From Ophiura sarsii (lineage: Eukaryota > Echinodermata > Ophiuroidea > Amphilepidida > Ophiuridae), in the NCBI GenBank assembly GCA_035610835.1, contig CM069442.1, positions 34,698,452 through 34,762,451 of the forward strand: 64,000 nt of DNA. The letters run 5' to 3'. The notes under the pieces were generated by a model. That model was given only the letters and a program-made list of their open reading frames with translations, was not told where the DNA came from and did not search any database. This document shows, piece after piece, positions 24,563 through 36,897 of the stretch (positions are counted from its first letter, which is position 1; each line of letters opens with the position of its first letter). The translations under genes were made by a program, and so were the position numbers.

Positions 24563-25977
24563 GGGGTTGTCCATAATTTTCGCCATTTTCAGTTACATAC
24601 AGAGCATTGAAACAGGGGAGGGGGTTAAAATAGGTAACTTAAATGGCGATCTTGAAAGGCGGGATTTTAAAAGAATATATGGAAATTTTTCGCGCGCTAC
24701 GTGCACATGTGTCTCCAAAATGCTATATTTTTTGGTATAAGCTTGTTTAGAGCCAAAATGTGCCTCAATCATAGCAAAAATTGGGAATGTCGAACATTTT
24801 CGCACGCTACGCAAACAAATTCTTTTGCCATAATAATCTTGTCGGTTCACTGTCATTTCTGCCCCCCCCCCCATATGAAATACCTAGCTACGCAACTGAC
24901 AATTTTGCTTGTGTTTTTAAAACAATCCATGGCTCAAGTTCCTAGTGTTGTTGTTTATCATTTCTGTATTTAAAAGCATTTAATACATGTGCCATTTGTT
25001 TCAAAATATCTTGATAATTTTTTATAATTATTTATCAAAGAAAATGATAATTTTTACCAAAGAAAAGAATGGCAGAATCAACACCAGAGATATACAGGGT
25101 GAGTCAAAAAAAAGTTTACCCTAATTGAAAAAATCAAAACAAAAAAATTCTGACCACAAAATCCAGGCAAACAAAACTTTAAATGATTGCGCCATTTCTT
25201 TGCTACCATCTGGAAAAAAAATCACGCTATTTGATGATACCGTTAAGTAAATATGATTATTTCTGTACAGGAGCTGTTTTTTAACCAAAAACACGGTTTT
25301 TAATTTCAAGCTTAATGAGCTTAATAATGTTTACTAGGATTATGATGTAAAGCATTACACATCTTGTTTATTAAAAGAATTAAGTAGACAATAGACTTGT
25401 TCAAAATTGTCTCCTAATAGATTAAAACAATAGACAGCTTTAAGGCCTATTTATGACACAATTACCACACTTTAATCATTTCATAACAAAGGAATTGATC
25501 CTTTCGCTGTCGGTATTGTAATTTTTTATTGGTCGTATCTTATGAAATATAATGGTTAAGATCGGGAAGCGTGTTCGGACGTTAAATTGGTCACTTTTAT
25601 TCAAAACAGCGTAAAAAAGGTTTCCCTCAACCAATCTAAACCAGATAAAATTCATATTAAAGCTAATTGATTCGTCATTATACCGTAGTAAATTGTTTCG
25701 AAAACAAACGAATTTCTTTTCTTCTAAAGAAATCGCTGAAGTTGAGTAAACTTTTTTTTGACTCATCCTGTAGAATAAGTTTATTTTTTCTCTATTGTGT
25801 ACCGTACAGTTTCTTATGTTGTATACGGCAATTCGTCTTTAATACAATTGTTTTTAATCAAACATGAGGGTATATCAAGCCATGAAAATTTCGCTATTTA
25901 TTGCGTACGTAACTCGAGGGGGAGGGGGTAAAACGCTCTGTATGTAAGTGAAAATGGCGATAATTTTGGACAACCCC
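24563..25977. mobile_element. 1.4-kb Harbinger-like element
   Basis: Long inverted repeats of about 60 bp begin ggggttgtccataattttcg at left and ggggttgtccaaaattatcg (inverted) at right, with gggagggggt at the inner limit of each arm. TTA duplications at 24560-24562 and 25978-25980. It carries a mariner-like element at 25095-25770 and, near 24885-24898, an end of the cagtggcgtagct family. No transposase recognised. Confidence 0.8.
25095..25770. mobile_element. Tc1/mariner-like element nested in the Harbinger-like one
   Basis: Ends cagggtgagtcaaaaaaaa (25095) and ttttttttgactcatcctg (ending 25770), flanked by TA on each side (25093-25094 and 25771-25772). CAGGGTG-type ends with TA duplication are typical of mariner elements. 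No DD(E/D) transposase is seen, so it is a 676-bp non-autonomous copy. Confidence 0.75.
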
Positions 25978-25980
25978 TTA

Positions 25981-26606
25981 CTGACATGGGTACTTCAGTT
26001 AGAAACAAAGGGATAGAGACAATCTATTTCTACTGAATCATTTTCAGTATTTCTTTCTTGGCTACGTGGTTGCATGGCCTTTTACGATGACACCGCCTCG
26101 AGCCATATCTCTGACTCTTATGTCATTACATGTGCACAAAGACATTAAATTATCATATTAGGATGCAGCAACTGTACTCAAGGAAGAGAAAGGATGGAAA
26201 TAGTCTGTCGTATCATTCTATCGTGTCGTAACCATTCGTTGAGAAAGCCAGAGTAAGATTTAATTATTTGCATTTTGATGAATTGGCATGTTGCTGTTCA
26301 TAGCAGACACAATTTTGTATAAGTTTATATTTTTTGTTTGCTGTATATTATTTTCAATGGGGGTGGGTGATTTGGTTGTAATTCTGTAATGGAAGATTCT
26401 TTAGCTAAATTAGTCAATGACAATGAAAAAAAGTATATGATGTACTAAAATGTATCTATTTATTTATTCCTATTTATTTATATGTTTATTTAGTTCTTTG
26501 TTTAGATGATGATGCTCGCACAAGCTTGAAACTCGGAGTAGCAACAACCGTTCCAAATGGTTTAACTTATAGTTCTTTGTTTATTTTAGGTTGTTTAGGT
26601 CAAATA
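25981..26606. other. Non-coding stretch
   Basis: No gene recognised. AT-rich, with a run of ttatttattt near 26455-26495. Confidence 0.4.
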
Positions 26607-27560
26607 TAGTGATGGCCGATCCTGATCGGGAGATCGGAATCGGTGCCGTTCTGCATTGAATCGGCATTGAATCGGGATCGGGGAAAAAATGGAAGTCACC
26701 GATCTACCCTACCGATCTATTGGATTATACCTAACCTGTATTAAAAATCGTTGAATAAAAATACACCTTGTGTATTCACAATACATTTTCAGCTTGTTGA
26801 CTGTTACTTATTCCTTGTTTTGTTCATAAAGTGATATTGTATTGTTTATCCATTATCATAATTGTATTTGGATAATGAATGCATCATCATCATCAAATTG
26901 CGATGTAAACAGCAGCAAGGTTTTTTCTAGGGATTTTCCCTAGCCATTAAAAAAGCATGTGCAACATAAATAAAAATAAGTGTTTCTCCGCATGCGCAAT
27001 AGTGATTCAGGGGTAGCAATTATTGATCCCCTCGAAGGAAATAAAAAAATGACGACAACGTTTCTAGAAAGTAAATCGTTGATATAATACTTCCGGTATG
27101 TTATGTTACGCTATTGTGGTAAATTACAATTTTGGTACCACCCAATTAATCGCACATGGAATGACGCAATCACTAGACTGAGACTGTGCCGCCCTCATAC
27201 GTCGCTCTATTAATAGTACAGTGCCAGGGAATGTACGGTAATCTTGAAGACTGGTGTATGTACACTTATGATGAATTAAAATGGCGACGCGCAGTGATGA
27301 ATGAAAACAAACTTTCTTCGGCGAAAAAAGTCAAAATACGCCAGAAAGTAATTGGAATAATGAAAATTATGAAACTTCTTGCCAGGAATAACTTGCAGAA
27401 TTTAATATGTTGTTATGCAGGGAAGACAATCGGACTAAAAGTAAGCTTATGTAATGATTCACGCTGGTTTCAAATTATAATATGGGAGATTTGAACCAGA
27501 ATCTTAATCTAGTCGATCTGTAAATTACGTACCGATCTTGGGTTGGATTGGCCATCACTT
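26607..27560. mobile_element. 954-bp hAT-like element with 8-bp target duplication
   Basis: Ends tagtgatggccgatcc and ggattggccatcactt are inverted. The 8-bp gtcaaata is at both sides (26599-26606 and 27561-27568). Ends of the form (C/T)AGTGATGG and 8-bp duplications are seen in hAT elements. A 102-codon frame at 27186-27494 is rich in Lys but shows no recognisable transposase motif. Confidence 0.78.
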
Positions 27561-27999
27561 GTCAAATATGATTCAATACATGAGTAAGTAAGATACCAAG
27601 GACCATGTTGCCAGGCAATACATTTGATTTGATTTGATTTGATTTTTGATTTGATTACATTTGGTTCCTGTAACCCTGGATAACCCAATAAGCCTCTTTT
27701 AGCTTGTTTCCATTGGGGTCTGTTAGATGTGTGAACAGATACAGACCGGGAAGATCCCCTACTCTGTAACCTTTTAATGTGCTCGGGTATTAATTGCTCT
27801 TCCAATGCACAGGACCACCATTTCTATGTGACTTCCAAACCACAGGATTTTTGCTGTTATTAGGAAATTGTTACAATCACTTCGCTTCATTTACCTGGCT
27901 GTTGACATGGCGCACAATGTATCAGCACTTAGATTGTAATATCCCCTAACAGCTTCCTAATCTTGCTTGGGTCGACGAGGCACATTGAGACTAATACCA

Positions 28000-28238
28000 C
28001 CCTTACGAAAATGCAATCACCAAAAGTTGGTTGCAGCAAGGTTGTGCCAGGTTGCGCAAGGTTGTCGCAAGGTTGTGCACGGATGTCGCAAGGTTGCACA
28101 AGTTTGTCGCAAGGTTGTGGATGATTGCTGCAAGATTGCGCAACCTTCTCAGAAGAACAAAACTGGTTGCGCAAGGTTGTATTTTTCCAAATTTAACCTT
28201 GCGCAAGGTTGCAGAATTGATGTCGATTTTCATAAGGG
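28000..28238. repeat. caaggttgcg repeat element, short copy
   Basis: Begins cccttacgaaaatgcaatca and ends with cataaggg, an inverted counterpart of the start. Between them is a tandem of degenerate ~15-16 bp units (caaggttgtcg, caaggttgcgc). A longer related copy is at 36107-37456. Confidence 0.7.
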
Positions 28239-28256
28239 CAAGGATACAAACATGTT

Positions 28257-28324
28257 GGCCATGGCGGGGCTAGAACTCACAACCTCCTGATTATGAATCC
28301 TGCGCTGTTCCACTGGACCACACA
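28257..28324 (-). repeat. tRNA-like sequence, Met-type anticodon loop
   Basis: Read on the minus strand it has an A-box-like tggtccagtgg, a loop ttcataa (CAT in the anticodon position) and a B-box-like gagttctagcccc. Stem pairing is incomplete, so it is probably a tRNA relic or SINE head. It abuts the 42-bp satellite array. Confidence 0.45.
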
Positions 28325-29336
28325 TGAGTAGGTCAGATACCATGTACTACGTTGCTGGGCAATACATGAGTAGGTCAGATACCATGGACCATGCTGCCGG
28401 GCAATACATGAGTAAGTAAGATACCATGTACTACATTGCCAGGCAATACATGAGTAGGTCAGATACCATGGACCATGCTGCCGGGCAATACATGAGTAAG
28501 TCAGATACCATGTACTACATTGCCAGGCAATACATGAATAGGTCAGATACCATGGACCATGCTGCCGGGCAATACATGAGTAGGTCAGATACCATGGACC
28601 ATGTTGCCAGGCAATACATGAGTAGGTCAGATACCATGTACTACATTGCCGGGCAATACATGAGTAGGTCAGATACCATGGACCATGTTGCCAGGCAATA
28701 CATGAGTAGGTCAGATACCATGTACTACATTGCCGGGCAATACATTAGTAGGTCAGATACCATGGACCATTTTGCCGGGCAATACATGAGTAGGTCAGAT
28801 ACCATGGACCATGTTGCCAGGCAATACATGAGTAGGTCAGATACCATGTACTACATTGCCGGGCAATACATGAGTAGGTCAGATACCATGGACCATGTTG
28901 CCAGGCAATACATGAGTAGGTCAGATACCATGTACTACATTGCCGGGCAATACATGAGTAGGTCAGATACCATGGACCATGTTGCCAGGCAATACATGAG
29001 TAGGTCAGATACCATGTACTACATTGCCGGGCAATACATTAGTAGGTCAGATACCATGGACCATGTTGCCAGGCAATACATGAGTAGGTCAGATACCATG
29101 TACTACATTGCCGGGCAATACATGAGTAGGTCAGATACCATGGACCATGTTGCCAGGCAATACATGAGTAGGTCAGATACCATGTACTACATTGCCGGGC
29201 AATACATGAGTAGGTCAGATACCATGGACCATGTTGCCAGGCAATACATGAGTAGGTCAGATACCATGTACTACATTGCCGGGCAATACATTAGTAGGTC
29301 AGATACCATGGACCATTTTGCCGGGCAATACATGAG
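28324..29336 (+). repeat. 42-bp satellite array 1, about 24 units
   Basis: The unit is atgagtaggtcagatacc, then atggaccatgttgcc or atgtactacattgcc, then a gggcaatac-like end. The two unit types alternate, giving an 84-bp higher-order period. An attagtagg variant recurs near 28744, 29038 and 29290 (7- and 6-unit steps). Because 42 is divisible by three, a 336-codon frame stays open, but nothing suggests it is translated. A lone unit sits at about 27570-27612. Confidence 0.93.
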
Positions 29337-29840
29337 TCACAAGGGCTGGGTCTGGAATCTTATTCGTTATACCCTCTATTTCGTGAATTTTACATCCCCA
29401 AATCATTTTATTTACTGTTATGTTACCTCTAAGTAGAAAAAAATCTATTGTTACCCAACCACTTCAACAAATTTCAATATAGCTTTCAAAGAAGTCTATA
29501 CCACTTGAATCGCTACTACATACTTTACTGTAAGCCTATGGTCGTGTGCAGCAATAATTTTCCGCTGTAAATAGACTCACCCATCAAATCATTTTATTAA
29601 CTGTTATGTTATCTCGTATATAGAAAAAAATCTATTGTTACCCAACCACTTCAACAAATTTCAATGTGTCTTTCAAAGAAGTCGATACCACTTGCATCGC
29701 TTCTACATACTTTACTGTAAGCCTATGGTTGTGTACAGCAACAATTTTCCGCTGTAAACAAACTCACCCATCAAATAATTTTAATATATTTTCTTAAATT
29801 TCTTCATTATTATTCATAGATGAAAGTAGTTAAGACAATA
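29337..29840 (+). repeat. Two-unit tandem duplication, 186-bp period
   Basis: The block starting aatcattttatt at 29401 is repeated at 29587, and a third partial start is near 29772. Units are about 90% identical by eye. No coding evidence. Confidence 0.75.
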
Positions 29841-30657
29841 GGCCGTATTCATAAAAATAAGTAATTACTAACTAGGAAATGCTATAAGTAAAAGTAACAG
29901 CTAGGTAAGTAAAAGGTCTAGTCTAAGCAATTGCTAAAAATGTTATTCATAACCATTTGCTAAATGATTACAGGTGTTACTTGCCACAGCTAGTAAGTTC
30001 TCAAGTAGTTGCTATTGTACTACAGTACCATCTACAAAAGGGGGTGGCAAAATGGTTCACTATTAGAGACATTTTGTAGTCTTGCTCATCCCTAGCTAAT
30101 TTAAGTTACTCATTAGTATCTCTTATTTCGCCAATGGACGTTTGGTACCCTGGATCTGACAAATATGCCAAAGTCGTCTCCATTTGTGCCACTGGTGTCA
30201 AACGCCCACCACGAGTCTCGGTATTTGGTGCATGGTATGAAGGTGTCTGCAAGCCATTCCATATTTTGTTTGTCAAACCTAAATAAAGTTTTGTAAGGGG
30301 TAGGGTTGGACTTCATCACGATAAAGCCTGATGTCACCTTAGGTTGTGGTCTTCGAGGTAAAAACATGACAGAAGATGTGATATGTCTGTACTGGCTAAA
30401 CAGCAAGCCACAAATGAGGTGCTTGTACAATCACTAGTAAATGCTAGTCAAAGGTCATTTTTATGAATACAAATTGAAGTAGGTGCTAATTTCTCTGGCA
30501 TTTACTTATAAGTAAAAAGCAATTACTAATGCTTAAAATGTGCAGCTTTTACTTCAAAGTCATTGCTTATTTCTATGAATAAACATTTAAGTAAAAGGTT
30601 AGTAAAAGGGGGTTGTTACTTTAGTAAAAGCAATTACTTATTTTTATGAATACGGCC
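29841..30657. mobile_element. Harbinger-like element with decayed transposase piece
   Basis: Ends ggccgtattcataaaaataa (left) and its inverse at the right are near-perfect for about 26 bp. Flanks are ATA and TAT, so the target duplication is unclear. Short agtaaaag / ttacttat words recur inside. It contains the frame at 30113-30430 on the minus strand, which may be a transposase remnant. Confidence 0.65.
30113..30430 (-). pseudogene. Possible PIF/Harbinger transposase remnant
   Basis: A 105-codon frame inside an inverted-repeat element. The stretch LFRFDKQNMEWLADTFIP (residues ~50-67) resembles the conserved start of Harbinger-type nucleases, where an Arg-Phe-x-(R/K) block precedes a Leu-rich helix. 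No DDE acidic triad is visible and the frame is far shorter than a full nuclease (about 350 residues). It would be a broken fragment. It could also be a chance frame; the assignment is from general resemblance only. Confidence 0.3.
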
Positions 30658-30990
30658 TATTGTATCTCATCAGTATAAATCCATTTCTAGCAAACTATAA
30701 AAGAGAATTTGTCGTTCTGTTCCGTTAGAGTACTAGATTTCGTGTGTTAGGCGGTTCTCGGGTTGGGGTTTCATGGGATGGGTACTATTACTCTTAAAAT
30801 CCAGTTATCACAGGTGCCCTTAATATTCCAGATACCCCATGATACAGGACCCCATGTGCCCTTGAATCCAGGTAGGCCACCCCATGCACATACTAACCAT
30901 GTAATTCAGCATATGTGTAGGCCTCTGGTTAGGTTTTTATAGTGGGGTCTTATTTCAGAGGGTTTTTATTTTTAGAGTCGGCGGAAGGAC

Positions 30991-31597
30991 GGCCGTAATT
31001 TAGCAAAACAGCGTAACTCGAAATATTGACTTTTTGAGTTACATGCATTTCTGGGGATATCGAGGGCGCTCTTTTCATCTGTGAGAGTCTCAAAAGACCT
31101 CGACGCACCGTTTTAAAGATAGCGTAACGAATCTCAGCCTTATTTTGCAACTTTTAGCATTTTAATATGGTAAAACAGCGTTACTCAAGTTACGTGTTTC
31201 AAAATGTAGTATTTTCTTGGCAAAACAGCGTATCTCTAAGTTACGCGTCTTTTCCAAACAACTATTTTGCTACGAGATACGCGGGTTTGGCGAAAAAATA
31301 GTAACCAAAGAATTACACGTAACTTGAGTTACGCTGTTTTGCAAGATTAACTCTGCGTACAATTAGATGTCGGATTGCCAAACCCGCGTATCTGGACAAA
31401 ATCAGCTGTATCTTTAGTAAAAATAGTTTACTTTACTTAAGTTTTTAAAAATTAAAAAAATTAAACATAATGCACGTTTCCATTTTTAAATCAATTTCCT
31501 CTGTAAATAATAGAGAAAATGCAAACACTCAAACTTTAAAGTGCTCATATCTCAAAAAAGTCATTTTTGAGTTACGCTGTTTTGCCAAATTACGGCC
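30991..31597. mobile_element. 607-bp element with repeated caaaacagcgtaactc motif
   Basis: Ends ggccgtaatttagcaaaaca and the inverse of ggccgtaatttggcaaaaca (ending 31597). The word caaaacagcgta, or its inverse tacgctgttttg, occurs about five times, with gagttacg / cgtaactc nearby, in both orientations. Such subterminal repeats are typical of transposase-binding sites. No coding region. Confidence 0.7.
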
Positions 31598-32520
31598 GAG
31601 GAGGGGTCTATCGTCATGATCATCTGTGCCCCGTCTTGAGAACTGTGCGTGCAATATCCGTAAGTTATTAAACGTAATGTATTTAAACCATGCATGTTTG
31701 CGCACACCGATATCCATGTAACATTCCCATTTATATAACAGACATCCGAATTGCTATAGTGTTAAACTAAACTAAAATACTACACACTTGCACACCCACA
31801 GTCTGGGTTTGATTCCGGGCACATATAGACTGACACCCCCACCCCATTTTCATGCTGATCATATGCATAGTTTAACTCAAGTTAATTGGAGTCCAGTAAA
31901 ATATTTTATTTGGCGGTTGTATAGTCTTGTATAAATGCTTATTACTATGCGATCTTCAAGGATAACAAACTATCTATATAGAAATGTATCTATGTCCATG
32001 ATGAAAATATTTTAGGCGAAGACCATATGTCATTACTCACTCATTAAGCCACAATTTTAGTCCAAATAGTAGCTAGCTGGGTTAAAGAAAATCAAAATTT
32101 CGGTAGTGGGCGGTGCGTGACACTTTCGTGACACTTGCGTGGCACTTGTTGCTACGTGGGGCGAAGATCCCTGTGCATTGCGATTGCATGGGCAGATGGG
32201 CAGAGATCTGCACTCGGAGTCATTGGACGGACGGACGGACAGACAGACTCGCCAAAATTAGTATTATGATAATATAGGCCTAATGTGATGACACTCGTCT
32301 GTTATACAAAATATACACACATTTATGAAGTATTTATTGGGCTATCCCCAATTTTGCAACAAGATGTATTTCTAGAATATGAAAGAGTAACATCTCAGCT
32401 TTATTTTGCTATGTAAATTGGCTTGGTCCTCCTCAGATACATGTGTCTAATTTTCGTCTATTTTTGACGGCCTCCAAAATAAAAGTTGAATAAATATGTT
32501 TATAACTTATTCAAATAACC
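31598..32520. other. Non-coding stretch
   Basis: No gene recognised. A ggac tetranucleotide run lies at 32226-32245. A weak B-box-like gggtttgattccgggc lies near 31806 without a matching A box. Confidence 0.4.
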
Positions 32521-32800
32521 ACCAATATTTGAATAAGTCAAATACCATGGACCATTTTGCCGGGCAATAAATACATGAGGAAGTCAGATGCCATGGACCA
32601 TTTTGCTGGGCAATATATGAATAAGTCAAAATACCATGGACCATTTTGCCGGCAATACATGAGGAAGTTGGATACCATGGACCATTTTGCTGGGCAATAT
32701 ATAAATAAGTCAAATACAATGGACAATTTTGCTGGGCAATAAATGAATAAGTCAAATACCATGAACCATTTTGCCGGACAATACATGAGGAAGTCAGCCT
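32521..32800 (+). repeat. 42-bp satellite array 2
   Basis: Six to seven diverged units of the same satellite as 28324-29336, here mostly atgaataagtcaaataccat plus ggaccattttgccgggcaat. Length varies between units. The stretch 32801-33302 that follows contains no recognised feature. Confidence 0.85.
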
Positions 32801-33302
32801 CACCTAATAACTAATAGTATCGATCGATTGGGTCACCGGAAGTTCATTTTCAGTAAAAAGATGTATGATTTGATGGCCAAATGTCAAGCTTTTCCCATGA
32901 ACCAATCATATCATTTTGTTGCTAAACACTTGAATATTTATATCCATCCGAGACAGATAAAAATAGCACACAGTCTACCAACGTGGTTAAATATAGTGTT
33001 GACCTCCATAGAAAATGGTGCTGACCTACAATAAAAAAGCGATATTTTGATTGATTTACCACAATTTCAACTCAAAAGAACAAGCTTTTCCACTTATGGG
33101 ATTTATAAAATGAAACATTTATATGAAAGAGGAAGCCATGTAGGCCTATATTTAAAATCCGTCCGTCCGAGACAGTAGGTTTGATTGTCACACGTTCCAG
33201 TGGAAGGCCCGAGTGTTATTTTGGCTAAAAGTGGTAGTTGATTTCCCATGTTAAATGGAGGGTCATGGACTGTGTGGAGCAGATGTCCGCTAGTTGTTCA
33301 TA

Positions 33303-34330
33303 TGCAATATATGAATAAGTCAAATACAATGGACAATTTTGCTGGGCAATAAATGAATAAGTCAAAATACCATGGACCATTTTGCCGGACAATACATGAG
33401 GAAGTCAGATATCATGGACCATTTTGCCGGGCAATATATGAATAAGTCAAATACCATGGACCATTTTGCCGGACAATACATGAGGAAATCAGATATCATG
33501 GACCATTTTGCCGTGCAATAAATGAATAAGTCAGATACCATGGACCATTTTGCCGGACAATACATGAGGAAGTCAAATACCATGGACCATTTTGCCGGGC
33601 AATACATGAGGAAGTTGGATACCATGGACCATTTTGCTGGGCAATATATAAATAAGTCAGATACTATGGACCATTTTACTGGGCAATATATGAATGTCAA
33701 ATACCATGGACCATTTTGCCGGACAATACATGAGGAAGTCAGATACCATGGACCATTTTGCTGGGCAACATTTTGCTGGGCAATATATGAATAAGTCAAA
33801 TACCATGGGGAAGTTGGATACCATGGACCATTTTGCTGGGCAATATATAAATAAGTCAAATACCATGGACCATTTTGACGGGTAATATATGAGTAAATCA
33901 GATACAATGTACAATTTTCTGGGCAATAAATGAATAAGTCAAATACCATGGACCATTTTGCCGGACAATACATGAGGAAGTCAGATACGATGGACCATTT
34001 TGCTGGGCAACATATATATAAGTTGAATACCATGGACCATTTTGCCGTGCAAAACATGAGGAAGTTCAAATACCATGGACCATTTTGCAGGGCAATATAT
34101 ACAAATAAGTCAGATACGATGGACCATTTTGCTGGGCAATAAATAAATAAGTCAAATACCATGGACCATTTCCCCAGGCAATACATGTTTATTTAGTTCT
34201 TTGATGGACCATTTTGCTGGGCAATATATTACTAGCAAGTCAGACACTATGGACCATTTTGCCAGGCAATATATGAATAAGTCAAATACCATGGACCATT
34301 TTGCCGGGCAATATATGAAATGGGCCAATC
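33303..34330 (+). repeat. 42-bp satellite array 3
   Basis: About 24 diverged units, alternating 'aataagtcaaatacc' and 'gaggaagtcagatacc' starts, each with a ggaccattttgc core. Small insertions and partial units are common (for example near 33765-33780 and 34185-34200). Both strands stay open over long frames only because of the period. Confidence 0.88.
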
Positions 34331-34785
34331 AATTGGTTCACTGCAACTCAGAAAACATGCATAATACAATAAACCCAAGTGGGCAGGGGTTAAAAATGCC
34401 AATGAAAGTGACATAAGAATAAGATAAAAGCCCAAACAAATAAAAGAGAATAACATCAAAATATAAATATGAGAACAAATAAATATCTGGAGGTCATGGA
34501 AATCATGAGAAAATACTTAAACAACAAACTTGGGAACTAATTCTACCAGGAGCTGCCTATCGTATAAATTTACTCTCAAAAATGTAATCCGTATGGCTGA
34601 CTGATATTCCTAGCAATGTAGTATTTTGTAATGATGAGGAAGGTATCGGGTTAAAGCAGGATCAGATATTTCCCTTAAATAAACACATGATTCCAGTAAT
34701 TCTGATTTATAATTTTCCAAGCGCAAGTAAACAAATGATAACTATACCCTTTTCACAATTTCAGGTGTTTTCATTTTTAACATAA
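34331..34785. other. Non-coding stretch
   Basis: No gene or repeat recognised between satellite array 3 and the hairpin. Confidence 0.4.
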
Positions 34786-34861
34786 CGTCGCTGTTCTGAC
34801 ATACCGGCACATCACAACAGAAATAAGTAAAGTGATGTGCCGGTATGTCAGAACAGCGACG
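34786..34861. repeat. Perfect 30-bp hairpin
   Basis: Arm 34786-34815 (begins cgtcgctgttctgacatacc) is exactly inverted at 34832-34861, with a 16-base loop aacagaaataagtaaa. It may be the fused ends of a deleted inverted-repeat transposon. A small-RNA hairpin is possible but has no other support. Confidence 0.9.
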
Positions 34862-34889
34862 ATAATATGTCTAATTTTGACCGGCCTGA

Positions 34890-35207
34890 ACCCCTCCACC
34901 CTCCTATAGTTTGATCAGCTCAAAATTGGCGATAGCCTCCTTACAGCAGCAAAATAATTCAGAAGGATGTGGGCGTGCATGGAGGCAATAACACTCCGTC
35001 TGTCATGCGTAAATCGTGCAAGCGGCCAAAAATAGTGTACGTACGGTCAAAATCACACATGTATATGCGGCCAAAAATATGGTATCATGTATATGGTCAG
35101 AATCACACATGTACCCTTGAATTACTTTTGTGTGTGGAGAGATAACGCCCACATATTTCTTGCCAATTTGAAACTGAATAAACTATAGGTACCTTAGGAG
35201 CATACTG
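34890..35207 (+). repeat. Diverged third copy of part of the A/B duplication
   Basis: Resembles 12730-13000 and 40570-40820: blocks ccttacagcagc, 'gtgtggagagataa', cacatatttcttgccaattt and aaactgaataaactata recur in order. It is more diverged than A and B are from each other, so this block is itself a dispersed repeat. Confidence 0.6.
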
Positions 35208-35560
35208 ATGTTTACTCCCCCCCCCCCCCACCCTCATGTAAGGTGCCAACTGAACTTATGTAAGGAGTGCCAATGCTTAATCCCTTTTCCTATCTGTGAT
35301 GTCTCACACAGGTGCACCAATCATTGTATCAGTAAGATGGTTACTTTCGTGTGTGGAGAAATAAAACCACACATTTCTTGCCAATTTGCATACATGTCTT
35401 ACCTCCCCCCCCCTCATGTAAGGTGCCAACCTAACTATGTAAGGGGTGCCAATGCTTAATCCCTTTTCCTATCTGTGATGTCTCGCACAGGTGCAGTAAT
35501 ACACCAATCGTTGTATCGGTAAGATGGGTGCTGATGGTTTACGAGATAGAGGTGGTTTGT
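35208..35560 (+). repeat. Two-unit tandem duplication, 180-bp period
   Basis: C-run, then tcatgtaaggtgccaac at 35234 and again at 35414, followed in each by tgccaatgcttaatccctt and a 'gtgatgtctc.cacaggtgca' block. The following 35561-36106 has no recognised gene. Confidence 0.8.
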
Positions 35561-36106
35561 AGGGATTTAGTTTTAAAAATGTTGAACTTCAAATCTAAGT
35601 TCACATCTGATCTTAAGGACATTGCCTTATTTAAAGCGGCTATAATTATCTCTACCGGGAACCTGGGGAGGGGGGTACTACAATTATTTATAGGTCAATA
35701 AATGTGTTGTGTTGAGAGAAATTAGACAAATCAATGCATGTGCGCTGATGTTGATGTGTGTATTGTGAGCATACATGACACTATACAAATCAAAATTCAC
35801 AATTTGAGCATAATTTTGATCAATGTAACAACGAATAAAAACATGTTAACCCGCAGTGAAAATTGTCGAACCTGCGATGCCTGAACAAAGAATCAAAACA
35901 TAGCATATGGTGCGCGCATTGAACGGCGCACAAGCGGAGTGCATTGGTTGGTTGATTGGTTCGGCACTACTAAGAGTGTATCAATGCTTGACACTGTGCC
36001 GCTCGAGGTTTGAAATCATGACCTACCTTTTCGTGGCGTTTTTACCACAAACAATGGCTTGATTTGACTGGGTTTTCTTCACATTTTTGTGTGATTTGGG
36101 ACCCAT

Positions 36107-36864
36107 CCCTTACGAAAATGCAATCACCAAAATGTGGTTAAAGCAAGGTGCGAAAGGTTGCGCAAGCTTGGTGCAAGGTTGTGGATGATTGCTGCAAGGT
36201 TGCGCAAATCTTGTAGAATAACCAAACTGGTTGCGCAAGCTCCTGCAACCTTCTCGGAAGAACCAAACTGGTTGTGGATTGCTGCAAGGTTGCGCAACCT
36301 TCTCAGAAGTACCAAACTGGTTGCGCAAGCTCCCTGCAACCGCTTCAGAAACACCAAATTGGTTGAGCAAGGTTTCTTCTTATGTTCAAAGGTCAGGTCA
36401 AAAGGTCAAACATGTAAAATAAACATTACTGTCATTGTAATCTTTACTAACATTGTAGGTGACTTTGATGGTTAATTGTACCTATACTTTTTAATCAATT
36501 GCAGATAAAAATAATGAAAATGAGTAAGTTTAAAACAGTAAGCTTATTTGGTATTTGGTTCCAAATTTTGAGGCACGTTTTTGGTGGAAAGTTGTGCCAA
36601 CCATCATAACCTTGCCCAAGCTTGCAGGACTGTTGCAAACAGGTTTATGCTTTAGATGTGTCTGCAAGCTTGTGGTTATACCGTAAACATACATTGCAAG
36701 GTTACGCAAGCTCATGTGCTCCTTGTGCTTGCGCAACCTTGCGGTGCTAGCTGGTTGCGAACAGGTTGCCCAAGCTATAAGTAGGTAGAGCGTGTATTCC
36801 AACCATATATCGAGATCTCGAAATTACGTCATTTAAAGTAGGCATTGATATGACATCACTGTTT

Positions 36865-36897
<33 letters not shown>

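Noticed and set aside
27186..27494. 102-codon frame in the hAT-like element
   Set aside because: No hAT transposase motif (no RW block, no dimerisation domain) is visible, so it is not called as a transposase.
28426..29436. 336-codon open frame
   Set aside because: It is the 42-bp satellite read in one phase; the unit length keeps any frame open. No start context, domain or codon bias supports a protein.
33362..34186. 274-codon frame on the minus strand
   Set aside because: It lies wholly in the 42-bp satellite; not a protein.
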